Assembly (NCBI RefSeq): GCF_013409255.1
Contig: NZ_JACCAS010000002.1
Span: 248,001-312,000, forward strand
Source: Paraburkholderia bryophila
Lineage (GTDB): Bacteria; Pseudomonadota; Gammaproteobacteria; Burkholderiales; Burkholderiaceae
Length of the DNA: 64,000 nucleotides
Reading direction: 5' to 3'
Shown here: positions 43,032-52,009 of the stretch, piece after piece
Position numbering within the stretch: the first letter of the stretch is position 1
How the letters are laid out: each line of letters starts with the position of its first letter
Notes under the pieces: model-generated
Told to the model about the DNA's origin: nothing
Seen by the model: the letters and a program-made list of their open reading frames with translations, nothing else
Databases searched by the model: none
Position numbers and translations under genes: made by a program

Positions 43032-44930
43032 GTGTCGAAGCAAAGCCTCTCCATTCCGTATCGCGACGAAGCCGCCGCGAATTTCGACACGCTCATCGCG
43101 CAGGCAGATGGTCTGTTCTCCGCGCGTCGCATGAATGCGGCGATGAACGCCTACTGCCGCGCACTGCTTCTGCATCCGCACAACGCACATGCCTTGCATC
43201 GCATGGCCCTCGCGTGTGTTCATACCGGCGAAGTGGAACGCGCGCGTTACTTTCTCGCGCAGGCCGTGCGAGCCGCGCCGGAACACGCGGAATTATGGGA
43301 ACACGCGGGGTTGGTCGCGGCAATGCAAGACGATCACGCAACAGCCGAAGCGTATTACCGTCGCGCGTTGGTGTTGAGTGTGAATACAGCGAGCTTGCAT
43401 CGCAATCTCGCCGACAGTCTGCGGCGGGCCGGGAAACTCACCGACGCCCTCACGCATTACGAACGAGCGCTTGAAATCGAGCCGTGCCTGCATCACGCAT
43501 TGCGTGCGGCAGCGCGCATTTCCGCGGAACTCGGCAAAACCGAAGACGCCGCCGACTACTGGCTACGCGCATGGGCGCTGAACCCGGCACGTCTGCAAGA
43601 CGGCTTCGATCTGATCGCTGCGCTCGCCCGCGACAATCGCAGCCACGAGCTTAATGACGTGCTCGAACAACTGAGAACCCGCTGCGCGCATCACGCCGAG
43701 TCGCTTAAATCGCTCGCCTTCGTATTGAACAGCCACGACCGTTTCCGCGACGCGCTCAGCGTCGCCCGACAGGGCCTCGCGGTCGATCCGCATCATCCGC
43801 TGCTGCATCACAACGCGGCGCGAGCGCTGAGCATGTTAGGCCGTCTCGCGGAGAGCCTGCCACACGGTCTCGAAGCGGCGCGACTGCTGCCCGACAACGC
43901 CCACCTGCAATTTCAACTCGCAGGCGTACAACTCGGCCTCGGTGATTTCGCGGCAGGCTGGCGGCGCTATAAATGGTTCTACGCGCTGCCGGGCAAAGAT
44001 AAAGAACGGGTTCACCCGAGCTTTCCCGAGTGGCAAGGCGAGCCCGTTGCAGGGTGCCAGTTCCTGTTAGTCGGCGAGCAAGGACGCGGCGACGAAATAC
44101 AGTGCCTGCGATTCGCAGCGTGGTTGCATCGACAAGGCGCCGCCGTGGACGTGCTGGTCAGCCAGCCGATCGTTGCGCTCGCAGCCAGCATGACCGGCGT
44201 GCGGAGTGTTTTTGCCACGCTGCCGCCCGGTCCCTACCACTACCATTGCCTGATGCTCAGCATGCCGGAGCCAATGAAACTCGACGTTTCGATGCTGCCC
44301 ATCGCCATGCCCTACCTCATCGCGGACCCGTGCAAGACGCGGGACTGGCACGCTCACCTCGAAGCAATCTCTCCACGCGGCACGAACGCCAAACGCAGAC
44401 GCGTCGGCATCGTATGGGCAGGTAGCCCGGCTCACGCGCTCGACCGTTTTCGCTCGATACGTCTCGACGCGCTGAAGCCGCTGTTCGCGCTTCCAGACAT
44501 TGCGTGGTATTCGCTGCAGAAAGGCGAACAGGAACATGACAGCGAATCGCTAGCGGGTACGTACGGCGATTTCCACACGCTCGGCCCGATGATCCACGAT
44601 TTTGCGGACACGCTCGCGATTCTGCATTCGCTCGACCTGCTGATCACCGTGGATACATCCGTAGCCCATCTCGCCGGCGCGGCGGCGCTGCCGGTTTGGG
44701 TCATGGTGCCCGCCTACGGCGAATGGCGATGGTTGACCGAGCGCACCGACAGCCCCTGGTATCCGTCGATGCGCCTGTTCCGCCAACGTGAACCGGGCGC
44801 GTGGGCGCCGATCGTCGACGAAATCGCCGGTGCGTTGCGCGCATGGCTCGATGCGCCGCTTCGGTGCACGTCGTCCGGATGCCCCGCGCGGGTGCAAACG
44901 TCAGGGCCCGGGGAAGCGCCAACGCCATGA
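43032..44930 (+). CDS. TPR protein with C-terminal glycosyltransferase-like domain
   Basis: About 632 residues. The first 350 or so are tandem TPR repeats (for example ADSLRRAGKLTDALTHYERALEIEP). The C-terminal 280 residues have a GT-B/GT9-like layout: FLLVGEQGRGDEIQCLRFAAWL, RRVGIVWAGSPAH, and DLLITVDTSVAHLAGAAALPVWVMVP, which resemble heptosyltransferase/SPINDLY-type domains. It may therefore glycosylate proteins or a surface polymer. Start is uncertain: GTG at 43032 with GGAAA upstream is used, but the frame is open from a TTG at 42951. The gene begins about 100 bases after the subtilase on the same strand, so a shared transcript is possible. Confidence 0.82.
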   Translation: MSKQSLSIPYRDEAAANFDTLIAQADGLFSARRMNAAMNAYCRALLLHPHNAHALHRMALACVHTGEVERARYFLAQAVRAAPEHAELWEHAGLVAAMQDDHATAEAYYRRALVLSVNTASLHRNLADSLRRAGKLTDALTHYERALEIEPCLHHALRAAARISAELGKTEDAADYWLRAWALNPARLQDGFDLIAALARDNRSHELNDVLEQLRTRCAHHAESLKSLAFVLNSHDRFRDALSVARQGLAVDPHHPLLHHNAARALSMLGRLAESLPHGLEAARLLPDNAHLQFQLAGVQLGLGDFAAGWRRYKWFYALPGKDKERVHPSFPEWQGEPVAGCQFLLVGEQGRGDEIQCLRFAAWLHRQGAAVDVLVSQPIVALAASMTGVRSVFATLPPGPYHYHCLMLSMPEPMKLDVSMLPIAMPYLIADPCKTRDWHAHLEAISPRGTNAKRRRVGIVWAGSPAHALDRFRSIRLDALKPLFALPDIAWYSLQKGEQEHDSESLAGTYGDFHTLGPMIHDFADTLAILHSLDLLITVDTSVAHLAGAAALPVWVMVPAYGEWRWLTERTDSPWYPSMRLFRQREPGAWAPIVDEIAGALRAWLDAPLRCTSSGCPARVQTSGPGEAPTP

Positions 44931-45010
44931 TTGCGCTGAATGCATCCCGCGTTGCGACAACTGGCATAGCCGTTGCTTTAACCTTGGTCAGTCGTCGATA
45001 AACTTACTCC

Positions 45011-45586
45011 ATGCTGCGTGTTCTCCTCGTCACCGATACCGATAAGCCCATAGGCGATCTGCGTGACACCCTCGCCCGGCTCGGCTACGACATGCTGGCC
45101 GGCACGGCGACGCCGCAGGCACTGCATCGCGTGGTGGAAAGCGAGCGGCCCGATGTGATCATCATCGACACGGAGTCCCCCTCGCGCGATACGCTCGAAC
45201 AACTCGCGGTGATGAACGCCACCGCGCCGCGTCCGGTGCTGATGTTCAGCCACGACGCCAACCAGCAGTTGATCCGCGACGCGGTCGGCGCGGGCGTCAC
45301 CGCGTATCTGGTCGAAGGCCTCGCCACCGAACGGCTCGCGCCGATCCTCGAAGTCGCGCTCGCACGCTTCGCGCAGGAATCGCAATTACGCGAGCGCCTC
45401 GCGCAAGCCGAAAACGAGTTGGCCGAACGCAAGCTGATCGATCGCGCCAAACGTCTGCTGATGGATCAGCAGAACCTCACCGAACCCGCCGCCTACGCCA
45501 ACCTGCGCAAACGCGCGATGAATCAGGGCGTCAAACTCGCCGAGGTCGCGCGTGCGATCGTCGCGTCGGCCGACCTGCTCAAATGA
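45011..45586 (+). CDS. nasT: NasT-type ANTAR response regulator/antiterminator
   Basis: A 191-residue protein: a receiver-like domain (1-120, with Asp53 in VIIIDTESPS) linked by a coiled coil to an ANTAR RNA-binding domain (about 128-190: ELAERKLIDRAKRLLMDQQNLTEPAAYANLRKRAM). NasT proteins bind a two-hairpin leader RNA of nitrate-assimilation operons and prevent termination. In other proteobacteria NasT is held inactive by NasS until nitrate or nitrite is present; the next gene encodes NasS, ten bases downstream. Confidence 0.92.
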   Translation: MLRVLLVTDTDKPIGDLRDTLARLGYDMLAGTATPQALHRVVESERPDVIIIDTESPSRDTLEQLAVMNATAPRPVLMFSHDANQQLIRDAVGAGVTAYLVEGLATERLAPILEVALARFAQESQLRERLAQAENELAERKLIDRAKRLLMDQQNLTEPAAYANLRKRAMNQGVKLAEVARAIVASADLLK

Positions 45587-45596
45587 AGCGCCGCTC

Positions 45597-46751
45597 ATGA
45601 ACTCTTCTTCCTCCCTCACCGCGCCGTCCTCGTCGGGTCAACTCGAGAAGACCCATTTGCGGCTCGGTTTCGTGGCACTGTCCGACGCCGCGCCGTTGAT
45701 CGCCGCGAAGCTGCTCGAATTCGGTCACGCGCACGGGCTGACGCTTGAGCTATGCCGCCAGCCTTCGTGGGCCGCCGTGCGCGACAAGCTGCTGTCCGGC
45801 GATCTCGACGCGGCGCACGCGCTGTATGGGCTCGTCTACGGCGTGCAATTGGGTTTGGGTGGCCCGCAAACGGACATGGCCGTGCTGATGGTGCTCAACC
45901 GCAACGGCCAGGCGATCACGCTGTCGAACCGTCTCGCCGCCGCGCTCGCCGAGCATGGCACGCTGCCCAAAGCGCTGGCGACGCTCGGCCGCAAGCCCGT
46001 GTTCGCGCAGACCTTCCCGACCGGCACGCACGCAATGTGGTTGTACTACTGGCTCGCGTCGCAAGGGGTGGATCCGTTACGCGATATCGACAGCGTCGCA
46101 ATTCCGCCGCCGCAAATGGTCACCGCATTGGCCGACGATAAACTCGACGGCCTGTGTGTCGGCGAGCCGTGGAACGCGCAGGCCGAAGCCGATGGCGTCG
46201 GTAAAACGGTGGCTTATTCGAGCGAGGTATGGCCCGATCATCCGGAGAAAGTGCTGGCCTGTCGGCGCGAGTTTGCCGTGGCGCATCCGAATACCGCTCG
46301 CGCGCTCGTGCAGACCGTGCTAGAAGCGTGCCGCTGGCTCGACGGCGCAGGGCATCGCGACGAGATCGCGCACTGGCTCGCGCGGCCTGATTACATTGGT
46401 ATCGATGCGGCGTTGATTGCCGCGCGGCTGGGTGACGACATTGCAGATTCGGCGCCGCATGGCCTGCCGGTGCGTTTCTTCGATGACGGCGCGGTGAACT
46501 ACCCGCATGCGTTCGAAGGCGCGTGGTTCCTCACGCAATTCGAGCGATGGGGCATGATCGACGCGCGCGCGGACTACGACGCGATCGCGGCGCGGATCAA
46601 TCAGACGCAGTTGTATCGCGAGGCGGCTGCGCGTGTGAACGTCGCGGTGCCTCGCGACAATGTAGCGCCGAGCGTGTTGATCGACGGCAAGGTGTGGGGT
46701 TGTGACACGCGCTCCGACGCTTATGCGTCGAGTTTTCCGATTCGGCGTTGA
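45597..46751 (+). CDS. nasS: NasS-type nitrate/nitrite sensor (NrtA/CmpA-like)
   Basis: A 384-residue protein resembling the binding proteins of nitrate ABC transporters (LRLGFVALSDAAPLIAAKLL, QTFPTGTHAMWLYYWLASQG, LDGLCVGEPWNAQA) but without a signal peptide, which marks the cytoplasmic sensor NasS. It sequesters NasT and releases it when nitrate/nitrite binds. The start at 45597 follows the nasT stop by ten bases; a slightly earlier start overlapping nasT is possible. Confidence 0.9.
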   Translation: MNSSSSLTAPSSSGQLEKTHLRLGFVALSDAAPLIAAKLLEFGHAHGLTLELCRQPSWAAVRDKLLSGDLDAAHALYGLVYGVQLGLGGPQTDMAVLMVLNRNGQAITLSNRLAAALAEHGTLPKALATLGRKPVFAQTFPTGTHAMWLYYWLASQGVDPLRDIDSVAIPPPQMVTALADDKLDGLCVGEPWNAQAEADGVGKTVAYSSEVWPDHPEKVLACRREFAVAHPNTARALVQTVLEACRWLDGAGHRDEIAHWLARPDYIGIDAALIAARLGDDIADSAPHGLPVRFFDDGAVNYPHAFEGAWFLTQFERWGMIDARADYDAIAARINQTQLYREAAARVNVAVPRDNVAPSVLIDGKVWGCDTRSDAYASSFPIRR

Positions 46752-46822
46752 GTTTGACGGCGGGTGTTCGCTGCACTGAGCAATGCACCGCGAAATAACG
46801 CGGCAAACTCACGCAGCCTCAC

Positions 46823-48238
46823 TCACCGCTCACACACCGGAAACAGCACACTCACCACCAACCCGCCGCCATCCGCATCGGTCAATGCAATCAACGCGCC
46901 ATGCACGCGCGCAATTTCCCGCACGATCGACAAACCCAGTCCGCTCCCTTCCACCGCCTGCGTCGCTTCGCTGCGATAGAACCGCTCAAACACCGCCTCG
47001 CGTTCGCCGACCGCAACGCCCGGCCCGTTATCGATCACCTGCAACAACGGCTGCCCGCCTTCGGTCGCGACCCGCACGGTAATCACCGCGCCGTCGCCTG
47101 AATAGCGGATCGCGTTATCGATCAGATTGCCGACCAGTTCCGCGAGCAGATCGACCTGGCCCATCACGTCGATCCGACTCTCCTGTTCGAAACCCAGATC
47201 GATGCCTCGCGAACGCGCCACCGGCGACCAGTCGAGCGTCACGCTACGCGCGACTTTATGCAGCGGCACCGCGGCATGCTTGACCGTATAGCCGCTGTCC
47301 GCATCGAGCCGCGATAGCGACAGTAACTGCTGGACGATCCGCACCGCTTGCTGCACCGCGCCGTTCAAACGCCGCAAATGCACGCCTTGCCGACGATTAC
47401 CGTTGGCGTTTTCCTCGACGCCATCGAGATCGCGCAGCGCCAGTTCAGACTCCGCCTGAATCACGGCCAGCGGCGTTTTCAACTGATGCGCGGCGTCGTT
47501 GAAAAAGCGCCGGCGCGACGACTGCATCAACCGAGTACGGCCGATGTACTGATTGATCGAATCGACCAGTGGCGTCACCTCACTCGGCAAGCCGACCGTA
47601 TCGAGCGGCACCGGATCGTCTTCGGCCCGCGCTGCGACTTTCGCCGACAGACGATTCAGCGGCCGCAAGCCGCGCGCGACACCCAGCCACACGATGCCGA
47701 GCGCCAGCACCACCAGCAAACCTTCCTGCTGCAACGAGCCGATCAGAATCTCACGCGCCAACGCCTGGCGCGGTTCGATCGTTTCGCCGACCCGCACCAG
47801 CACGACCCGCGTCTGCGCGCTCGGCACATCGTGCACGGGCAGCCTGAGCATGGCGATGCGCAGCGGCCGGCCGCGAAACTCGTCGTCGTAAAACTGCACG
47901 CTGTAGGGCTCAGCCGGCAGTTTGCGCGGATTCGGCAGATCGGGATAACCCGTCACCACGCGGCCACCCTCCTCGCGAATCTGATAGTAGATGTTGCCGC
48001 CGCCATTCGATTCGAACATTTCCAGTGCGAGATACGGCAGGTCCACTTCGATGTCGCCGTCGCGCAGACGGATGCCGTCGCGAATCGAGCGCAGCGAAAA
48101 TTCGAGCGTGCGGTCGAACGCGTCGTGAGCGGCGTTCATTGCGCGTTGATAGGTGAGCCATGCGTCGAACGCGAGCAGCAGAAGCAGCGGCAATAGCAAC
48201 CACAGGGCGACCCGCACGCGCAGATTCGGCTGCTTCAT
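46823..48238 (-). CDS. TctE-like sensor histidine kinase
   Basis: A 471-residue membrane kinase. Two membrane helices (about 8-26 and 175-195) enclose a periplasmic 2CSK_N-type sensor domain (TLEFSLRSIRDGIRLRDGDIEVDLP). The HisKA box RRFFNDAAHQLKTPLAVIQAE carries the phospho-His (near 250), followed by N box ELVGNLIDNAIRYSG, G1 box VIDNGPGV and G2 box GSGLGLSIV. It overlaps the response regulator gene by four bases. Members named TctE sense tricarboxylates; the divergent ABC-porin operon is its likely target. Confidence 0.92.
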   Translation of the reverse strand: MKQPNLRVRVALWLLLPLLLLLAFDAWLTYQRAMNAAHDAFDRTLEFSLRSIRDGIRLRDGDIEVDLPYLALEMFESNGGGNIYYQIREEGGRVVTGYPDLPNPRKLPAEPYSVQFYDDEFRGRPLRIAMLRLPVHDVPSAQTRVVLVRVGETIEPRQALAREILIGSLQQEGLLVVLALGIVWLGVARGLRPLNRLSAKVAARAEDDPVPLDTVGLPSEVTPLVDSINQYIGRTRLMQSSRRRFFNDAAHQLKTPLAVIQAESELALRDLDGVEENANGNRRQGVHLRRLNGAVQQAVRIVQQLLSLSRLDADSGYTVKHAAVPLHKVARSVTLDWSPVARSRGIDLGFEQESRIDVMGQVDLLAELVGNLIDNAIRYSGDGAVITVRVATEGGQPLLQVIDNGPGVAVGEREAVFERFYRSEATQAVEGSGLGLSIVREIARVHGALIALTDADGGGLVVSVLFPVCER

Positions 48239-48906
48239 GCGCCCCGCGCTTCCAGCAGATAGCCCAGTCCGCGCAGCGTCACGATGCCCACCGAACTGTG
48301 TTCGAGTTTCTTACGCAAACGGTGGACGTAAATCTCGATCGCATCCGCATTCACGGATTCGTCGAGTCCGAAAATTTTCTCGGACAGCGTGTCTTTATTG
48401 ATCGCGCGACCGTTGCGCAGAATCAGCACTTCCAGCACCGAACGCTCGCGCGGCGTGAGTGCCAGCGGCTCGCCGCCGAGCGTGAAGCCGCGGTCCACGC
48501 TGTCGTACTGCAGCGTGCCGCATTGCGCGCGCTGCGGCTCCTGCCCATGACTGCGGCGCAACAGCGCACGAGCGCGTGCTTCGAGTTCGGTCAGCGCGAA
48601 CGGTTTGGCCAGATAGTCGTCCGCGCCGAGGTCGAGACCGCGCACGCGCTCCTCCACCGACCCATGCGCGGTCAGCATTAATACCGGTACTGCGTTGCGC
48701 CGTGCGCGCAGACGCCGCAGCACTTCGAGACCGTCCAGCTTGGGCAGGCCGATGTCGAGAATCACCAACGCGTAGTCCTGCGTGCGCAAGACGTGATCGG
48801 CGGATTCGCCGTCGTGCATGCAGTCGACGGTGAGTTTCGCGCCGGTCAGCGCGTCGGTTAGCGAACGGGAAAGGATCGGATTGTCTTCGACGAGCAGCAC
48901 ACGCAT
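48235..48906 (-). CDS. TctD-like OmpR-family response regulator
   Basis: A 223-residue regulator: receiver domain (MRVLLVEDNPILSRSL, phospho-Asp in LVILDIGLPKLDG, Lys in DDYLAKPFALTELEAR) and an OmpR/PhoB winged helix (LTPRERSVLEVLILRNGRAINKD and DAIEIYVHRLRKKL). The start at 48906 is set by the family. It precedes and overlaps the kinase gene. The divergent gap holds an 11-bp-period direct repeat that suits this protein family. Confidence 0.94.
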   Translation of the reverse strand: MRVLLVEDNPILSRSLTDALTGAKLTVDCMHDGESADHVLRTQDYALVILDIGLPKLDGLEVLRRLRARRNAVPVLMLTAHGSVEERVRGLDLGADDYLAKPFALTELEARARALLRRSHGQEPQRAQCGTLQYDSVDRGFTLGGEPLALTPRERSVLEVLILRNGRAINKDTLSEKIFGLDESVNADAIEIYVHRLRKKLEHSSVGIVTLRGLGYLLEARGA

Positions 48907-48971
48907 AACCAGAATCCCAGGGAAATCCATGAGGCGAATTCGACCATTGTGACGCATTTCCCTCAAAAAAT

Positions 48972-48989
48972 GAAAGCGTTCAGAAAGCG
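48972..48989 (+). promoter_or_regulatory. Direct-repeat operator candidate for the TctD-like regulator
   Basis: GAAAGCG (48972-48978) and GAAAGCG (48983-48989) are spaced exactly 11 bases start to start, the usual half-site spacing of OmpR-family regulators, 57 bases before the binding-protein start and 66 bases before the regulator's own start on the other strand. Confidence 0.6.
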
Positions 48990-49045
48990 ATCATCTCTTA
49001 CCATTCGCCTACACAAAACCAACACAAAGTTTTCTGGAGGAAGAC

Positions 49046-50134
49046 GTGCAAAACGCTTTGAAGGCTCTCGCCATGGCTGTCGCATTCGCTGCAAACCCCG
49101 CGTGGTCGGCCATTCCGGCCGGTTATCCGGGCGACTATCAGAGCACCGTCGACGGCGCGAAGAAGGAAGGCAAACTGATCGTCTACTCGGTCACGGACAC
49201 CGCGTTGGTACGTCCACTCATCAAGGATTTTGAAAGCCTGTACGGCATCAAGGTCGAGTACAACGACATGAACAGCACCGAGCTGTACAACCGCTATATC
49301 AGCGAAAACGCGGCCAGCAGCACCAGCGCCGACGTGCTGTGGAGCTCGGCCATGGACCTGCAGGTCAAGCTCGTCAATGACGGGCTGATGGCCTCGTACG
49401 AATCGCCCGAAGCGAAGCACTTGCCGCAATGGGCGCAATACCAGAAGCAGGCGTACGGCACCACGTATGAGCCGCTGGCGATCGTCTACAACAAGCGCCT
49501 CGTGCCGGCCGGCGACGTGCCGCAAACGCGCGCCGATCTGATCAAGCTGCTGCAAACCAAAGCCGATCAGTTCAAAGGCAAGGTCACGACTTACGACATC
49601 GAAAAGTCGGGTGTGGGTTTCAACTATCTGACGCAAGACGCGCGCGTGAACCCGCAGGTCACGTGGGATCTGGTGAAGGCCATGGGCGCCACCGGCCCGA
49701 AACTGCAGTCGAGCACCGGCGCGATGATGGAGCGCATCTCGTCGGGTGAAAACCTGATCGGCTACAACATTCTCGGGTCGTACGCGCTGACCAAGGCGAA
49801 GAAAGACCCGTCGATCGGCTACGTCTACCCGAAGGATTACACGCTGGTGGTCAGCCGCCTCGTGACGATTTCGAAGAAGGCGCAAAGCCCGAACGCCGCG
49901 AAGCTGTGGGTCGATTACCTCCTATCGCAACGCGGCCAGACGCTGCTGGCGAATCAGGCGAACCTGTTCTCGATTCGCGCGGACGTGGACGGCGAAACGT
50001 CCATGGCCGGCCTGACGAAGCAACTCGGCGATTCGCTCAAGCCGATCCCGATCGGCGCGGGCCTGCTGGTCTATCTCGACCAGTCCAAGCGCCTCGAATT
50101 CCTCAAGCAATGGCAACAGTCGATCAAGCGTTAA
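49046..50134 (+). CDS. ABC transporter periplasmic binding protein (Fbp/AfuA-like fold)
   Basis: A 362-residue binding protein. It has a signal peptide (MQNALKALAMAVAFAANPAWSA) and the family start AKKEGKLIVYSVTDTALVRPLIKDF, with SADVLWSSAMDLQ in the ligand cleft. This family includes ferric-iron, phosphoglycerate and phosphonate binders. Start is GTG at 49046 with TGGAGGAA eight bases upstream. It is the first gene of the operon controlled, in all likelihood, by the divergent two-component genes. The two Tyr of iron binders in the C-lobe are not evident, so an organic anion is a plausible ligand. Confidence 0.88.
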   Translation: MQNALKALAMAVAFAANPAWSAIPAGYPGDYQSTVDGAKKEGKLIVYSVTDTALVRPLIKDFESLYGIKVEYNDMNSTELYNRYISENAASSTSADVLWSSAMDLQVKLVNDGLMASYESPEAKHLPQWAQYQKQAYGTTYEPLAIVYNKRLVPAGDVPQTRADLIKLLQTKADQFKGKVTTYDIEKSGVGFNYLTQDARVNPQVTWDLVKAMGATGPKLQSSTGAMMERISSGENLIGYNILGSYALTKAKKDPSIGYVYPKDYTLVVSRLVTISKKAQSPNAAKLWVDYLLSQRGQTLLANQANLFSIRADVDGETSMAGLTKQLGDSLKPIPIGAGLLVYLDQSKRLEFLKQWQQSIKR

Positions 50135-50153
50135 ACACGCGCATCTGACCAAC

Positions 50154-50183
50154 GTGTCCGCACCGCCACGCGCGGGCGGACAC
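50154..50183 (+). other. Intercistronic hairpin between binding protein and permease
   Basis: An 8-bp perfect stem (GTGTCCGC and GCGGACAC) sits 20 bases after the binding-protein stop. Such hairpins often protect the upstream message and lower expression of the permease; that role is inferred. Confidence 0.5.
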
Positions 50184-50239
50184 AAAACCATCCTTCACTA
50201 CCTGTCGATATGCGGCTCATCTGCCGCAGGGGGACACTC

Positions 50240-52009
50240 ATGCTTTCCACAAGCGCAACCGGACACCGCGACGCCCCGTCGCTCGCGGCCGACGGCGGCT
50301 CCATCGGCGCGCTGCCGCGCGGCGGTCTGCAGCCGTTCGCGGGGCTGCTGCGCTGGCTCGTCGTCGCGGTGTTGACCATTGCGGTGGCGCTGCCGCTGGG
50401 CTTCATCCTGTTTCAGAGCGTGTTGAACGCACCGTTCTTCGACGCCAAACGCACGCTCGGTCTCACCGGCTTCGAATTCATTTTCAGCGATCCCGACTTC
50501 TGGTCCGCGCTGAAAAACTCGTTCGTGATCGCCGCCGGCATGCTGTTCATTTCGATTCCGCTCGGCGGCATTCTCGCGTTCCTGATGGTGCGTACCGATC
50601 TGCCCGGCCGCCGCTGGCTCGAACCGCTGCTGCTCACCCCCGTGTTCGTCTCGCCGATGGTGCTCGCATTCGGCTACGTGGTCGCGGCCGGCCCGGTCGG
50701 TTTCTATTCCGTGTGGTGGAAAGAACTGTTCGGCACCGCCGAAGCGCCGTGGTCCATCTACTCGATTCTCGCGATCACGGTGATCGTCGGCTTGACGCAT
50801 GTGCCGCACGTGTACCTGTATTCGTCGGCGGCGCTGCGCAATCTCGGCTCGGACGTCGAGGAAGCGGCACGTGTTGCCGGGGCCCGGCCGTTTCGCGTCG
50901 CGCTCGACGTGAGCCTGCCGATGACATTGCCCGCTCTGCTGTTCGCCGGCGTGCTGGTGTTCTTTCTCGGCTTCGAAGTGTTTGGTTTGCCGCTCGTGCT
51001 GGGCGACCCCGAAGGGCACCTCGTGCTGGCCACCTATCTGTACAAGCTCACCAACAAACTCGGCGTGCCGTCGTATCACCTGATGGCCGCGGTCGCGGTG
51101 TGCATCGTCGCGATCACGTTCCCGCTGGTGTTGCTGCAACGGCGCTTGCTGAAGAGCGCAAACCGCTTCGTCACCGTCAAGGGTAAGGCGGGACGTCAGA
51201 CCGTGCTGCCGCTCGGCGCGTGGCGCTGGGTCGCATTGGCGATCGTCGCGCTGTGGCTGATGCTGACCGTGTTCGTGCCGCTCTCCGGCATCACGTTGCG
51301 CGCATTCGTCACCAACTGGGGCGAAGGCGTGCATCTCGCCGACGTGCTGACGCTCGCCAACTTCACCGAACTGCTCGAGCAGGACAACCTGGTCCGCGCG
51401 ATTCTGAACACGCTCGGCATTGGTGTGCTCGGTGGCGCGCTGGCGGTGGGCTTCTATTCGCTGGTCGCGTTCGCGGGGCATCGCCGCAACGATTGGGCTA
51501 CCCGTCTGCTCGATTACCTCGTGCTGCTGCCGCGCGCGGTGCCGGGCTTGCTCGCCGGACTCGCGTTCCTGTGGATCTTTCTGTTCGTGCCCGGCCTGAA
51601 GGAACTGAAGAACTCCATGTGGAGCATCTGGATCGCCTACACCGTCGTGTGGCTCGCGTACGGCATGCGTCTGATTCAAAGCGCGCTGCTCCAGGTTGGC
51701 CCCGAACTCGAAGAAGCAGGACGCAGCGTCGGCGCCACGCGGGCACGCGTCAGCCTCGACGTCACGCTGCCGCTGGTGCGTTTCGGTCTGCTCGCGGCGT
51801 GGCTGCTGATTTTCATGATTTTCGAGCGCGAATACTCGACCGCCGTCTATCTGCTCTCGCCCGGCACCGAAGTGATCGGCGCGCTGCTGGTGTCGCTGTG
51901 GGCGACCGGCGCGGTCGATCAGGTCGCCGCGCTTTCTGTCATCAACATCGCGATGGTCGGCGTCGGACTCGGCGTCGCTCTGCGCTTCGGAGTGAAATTG
52001 CATGGATAA
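50240..52009 (+). CDS. ABC transporter permease, fused double domain (FbpB-like)
   Basis: A 589-residue inner-membrane protein made of two fused permease halves with about 12 helices. Each half carries an EAA-type ATPase-contact loop: VEEAARVAGARPFRVALDV (first half) and LEEAGRSVGATRARVSLDV (second half). Start 50240 is chosen as GGGGGA lies nearby; an in-frame ATG 30 bases upstream is possible. It overlaps the ATPase gene by eight bases. Confidence 0.9.
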   Translation: MLSTSATGHRDAPSLAADGGSIGALPRGGLQPFAGLLRWLVVAVLTIAVALPLGFILFQSVLNAPFFDAKRTLGLTGFEFIFSDPDFWSALKNSFVIAAGMLFISIPLGGILAFLMVRTDLPGRRWLEPLLLTPVFVSPMVLAFGYVVAAGPVGFYSVWWKELFGTAEAPWSIYSILAITVIVGLTHVPHVYLYSSAALRNLGSDVEEAARVAGARPFRVALDVSLPMTLPALLFAGVLVFFLGFEVFGLPLVLGDPEGHLVLATYLYKLTNKLGVPSYHLMAAVAVCIVAITFPLVLLQRRLLKSANRFVTVKGKAGRQTVLPLGAWRWVALAIVALWLMLTVFVPLSGITLRAFVTNWGEGVHLADVLTLANFTELLEQDNLVRAILNTLGIGVLGGALAVGFYSLVAFAGHRRNDWATRLLDYLVLLPRAVPGLLAGLAFLWIFLFVPGLKELKNSMWSIWIAYTVVWLAYGMRLIQSALLQVGPELEEAGRSVGATRARVSLDVTLPLVRFGLLAAWLLIFMIFEREYSTAVYLLSPGTEVIGALLVSLWATGAVDQVAALSVINIAMVGVGLGVALRFGVKLHG

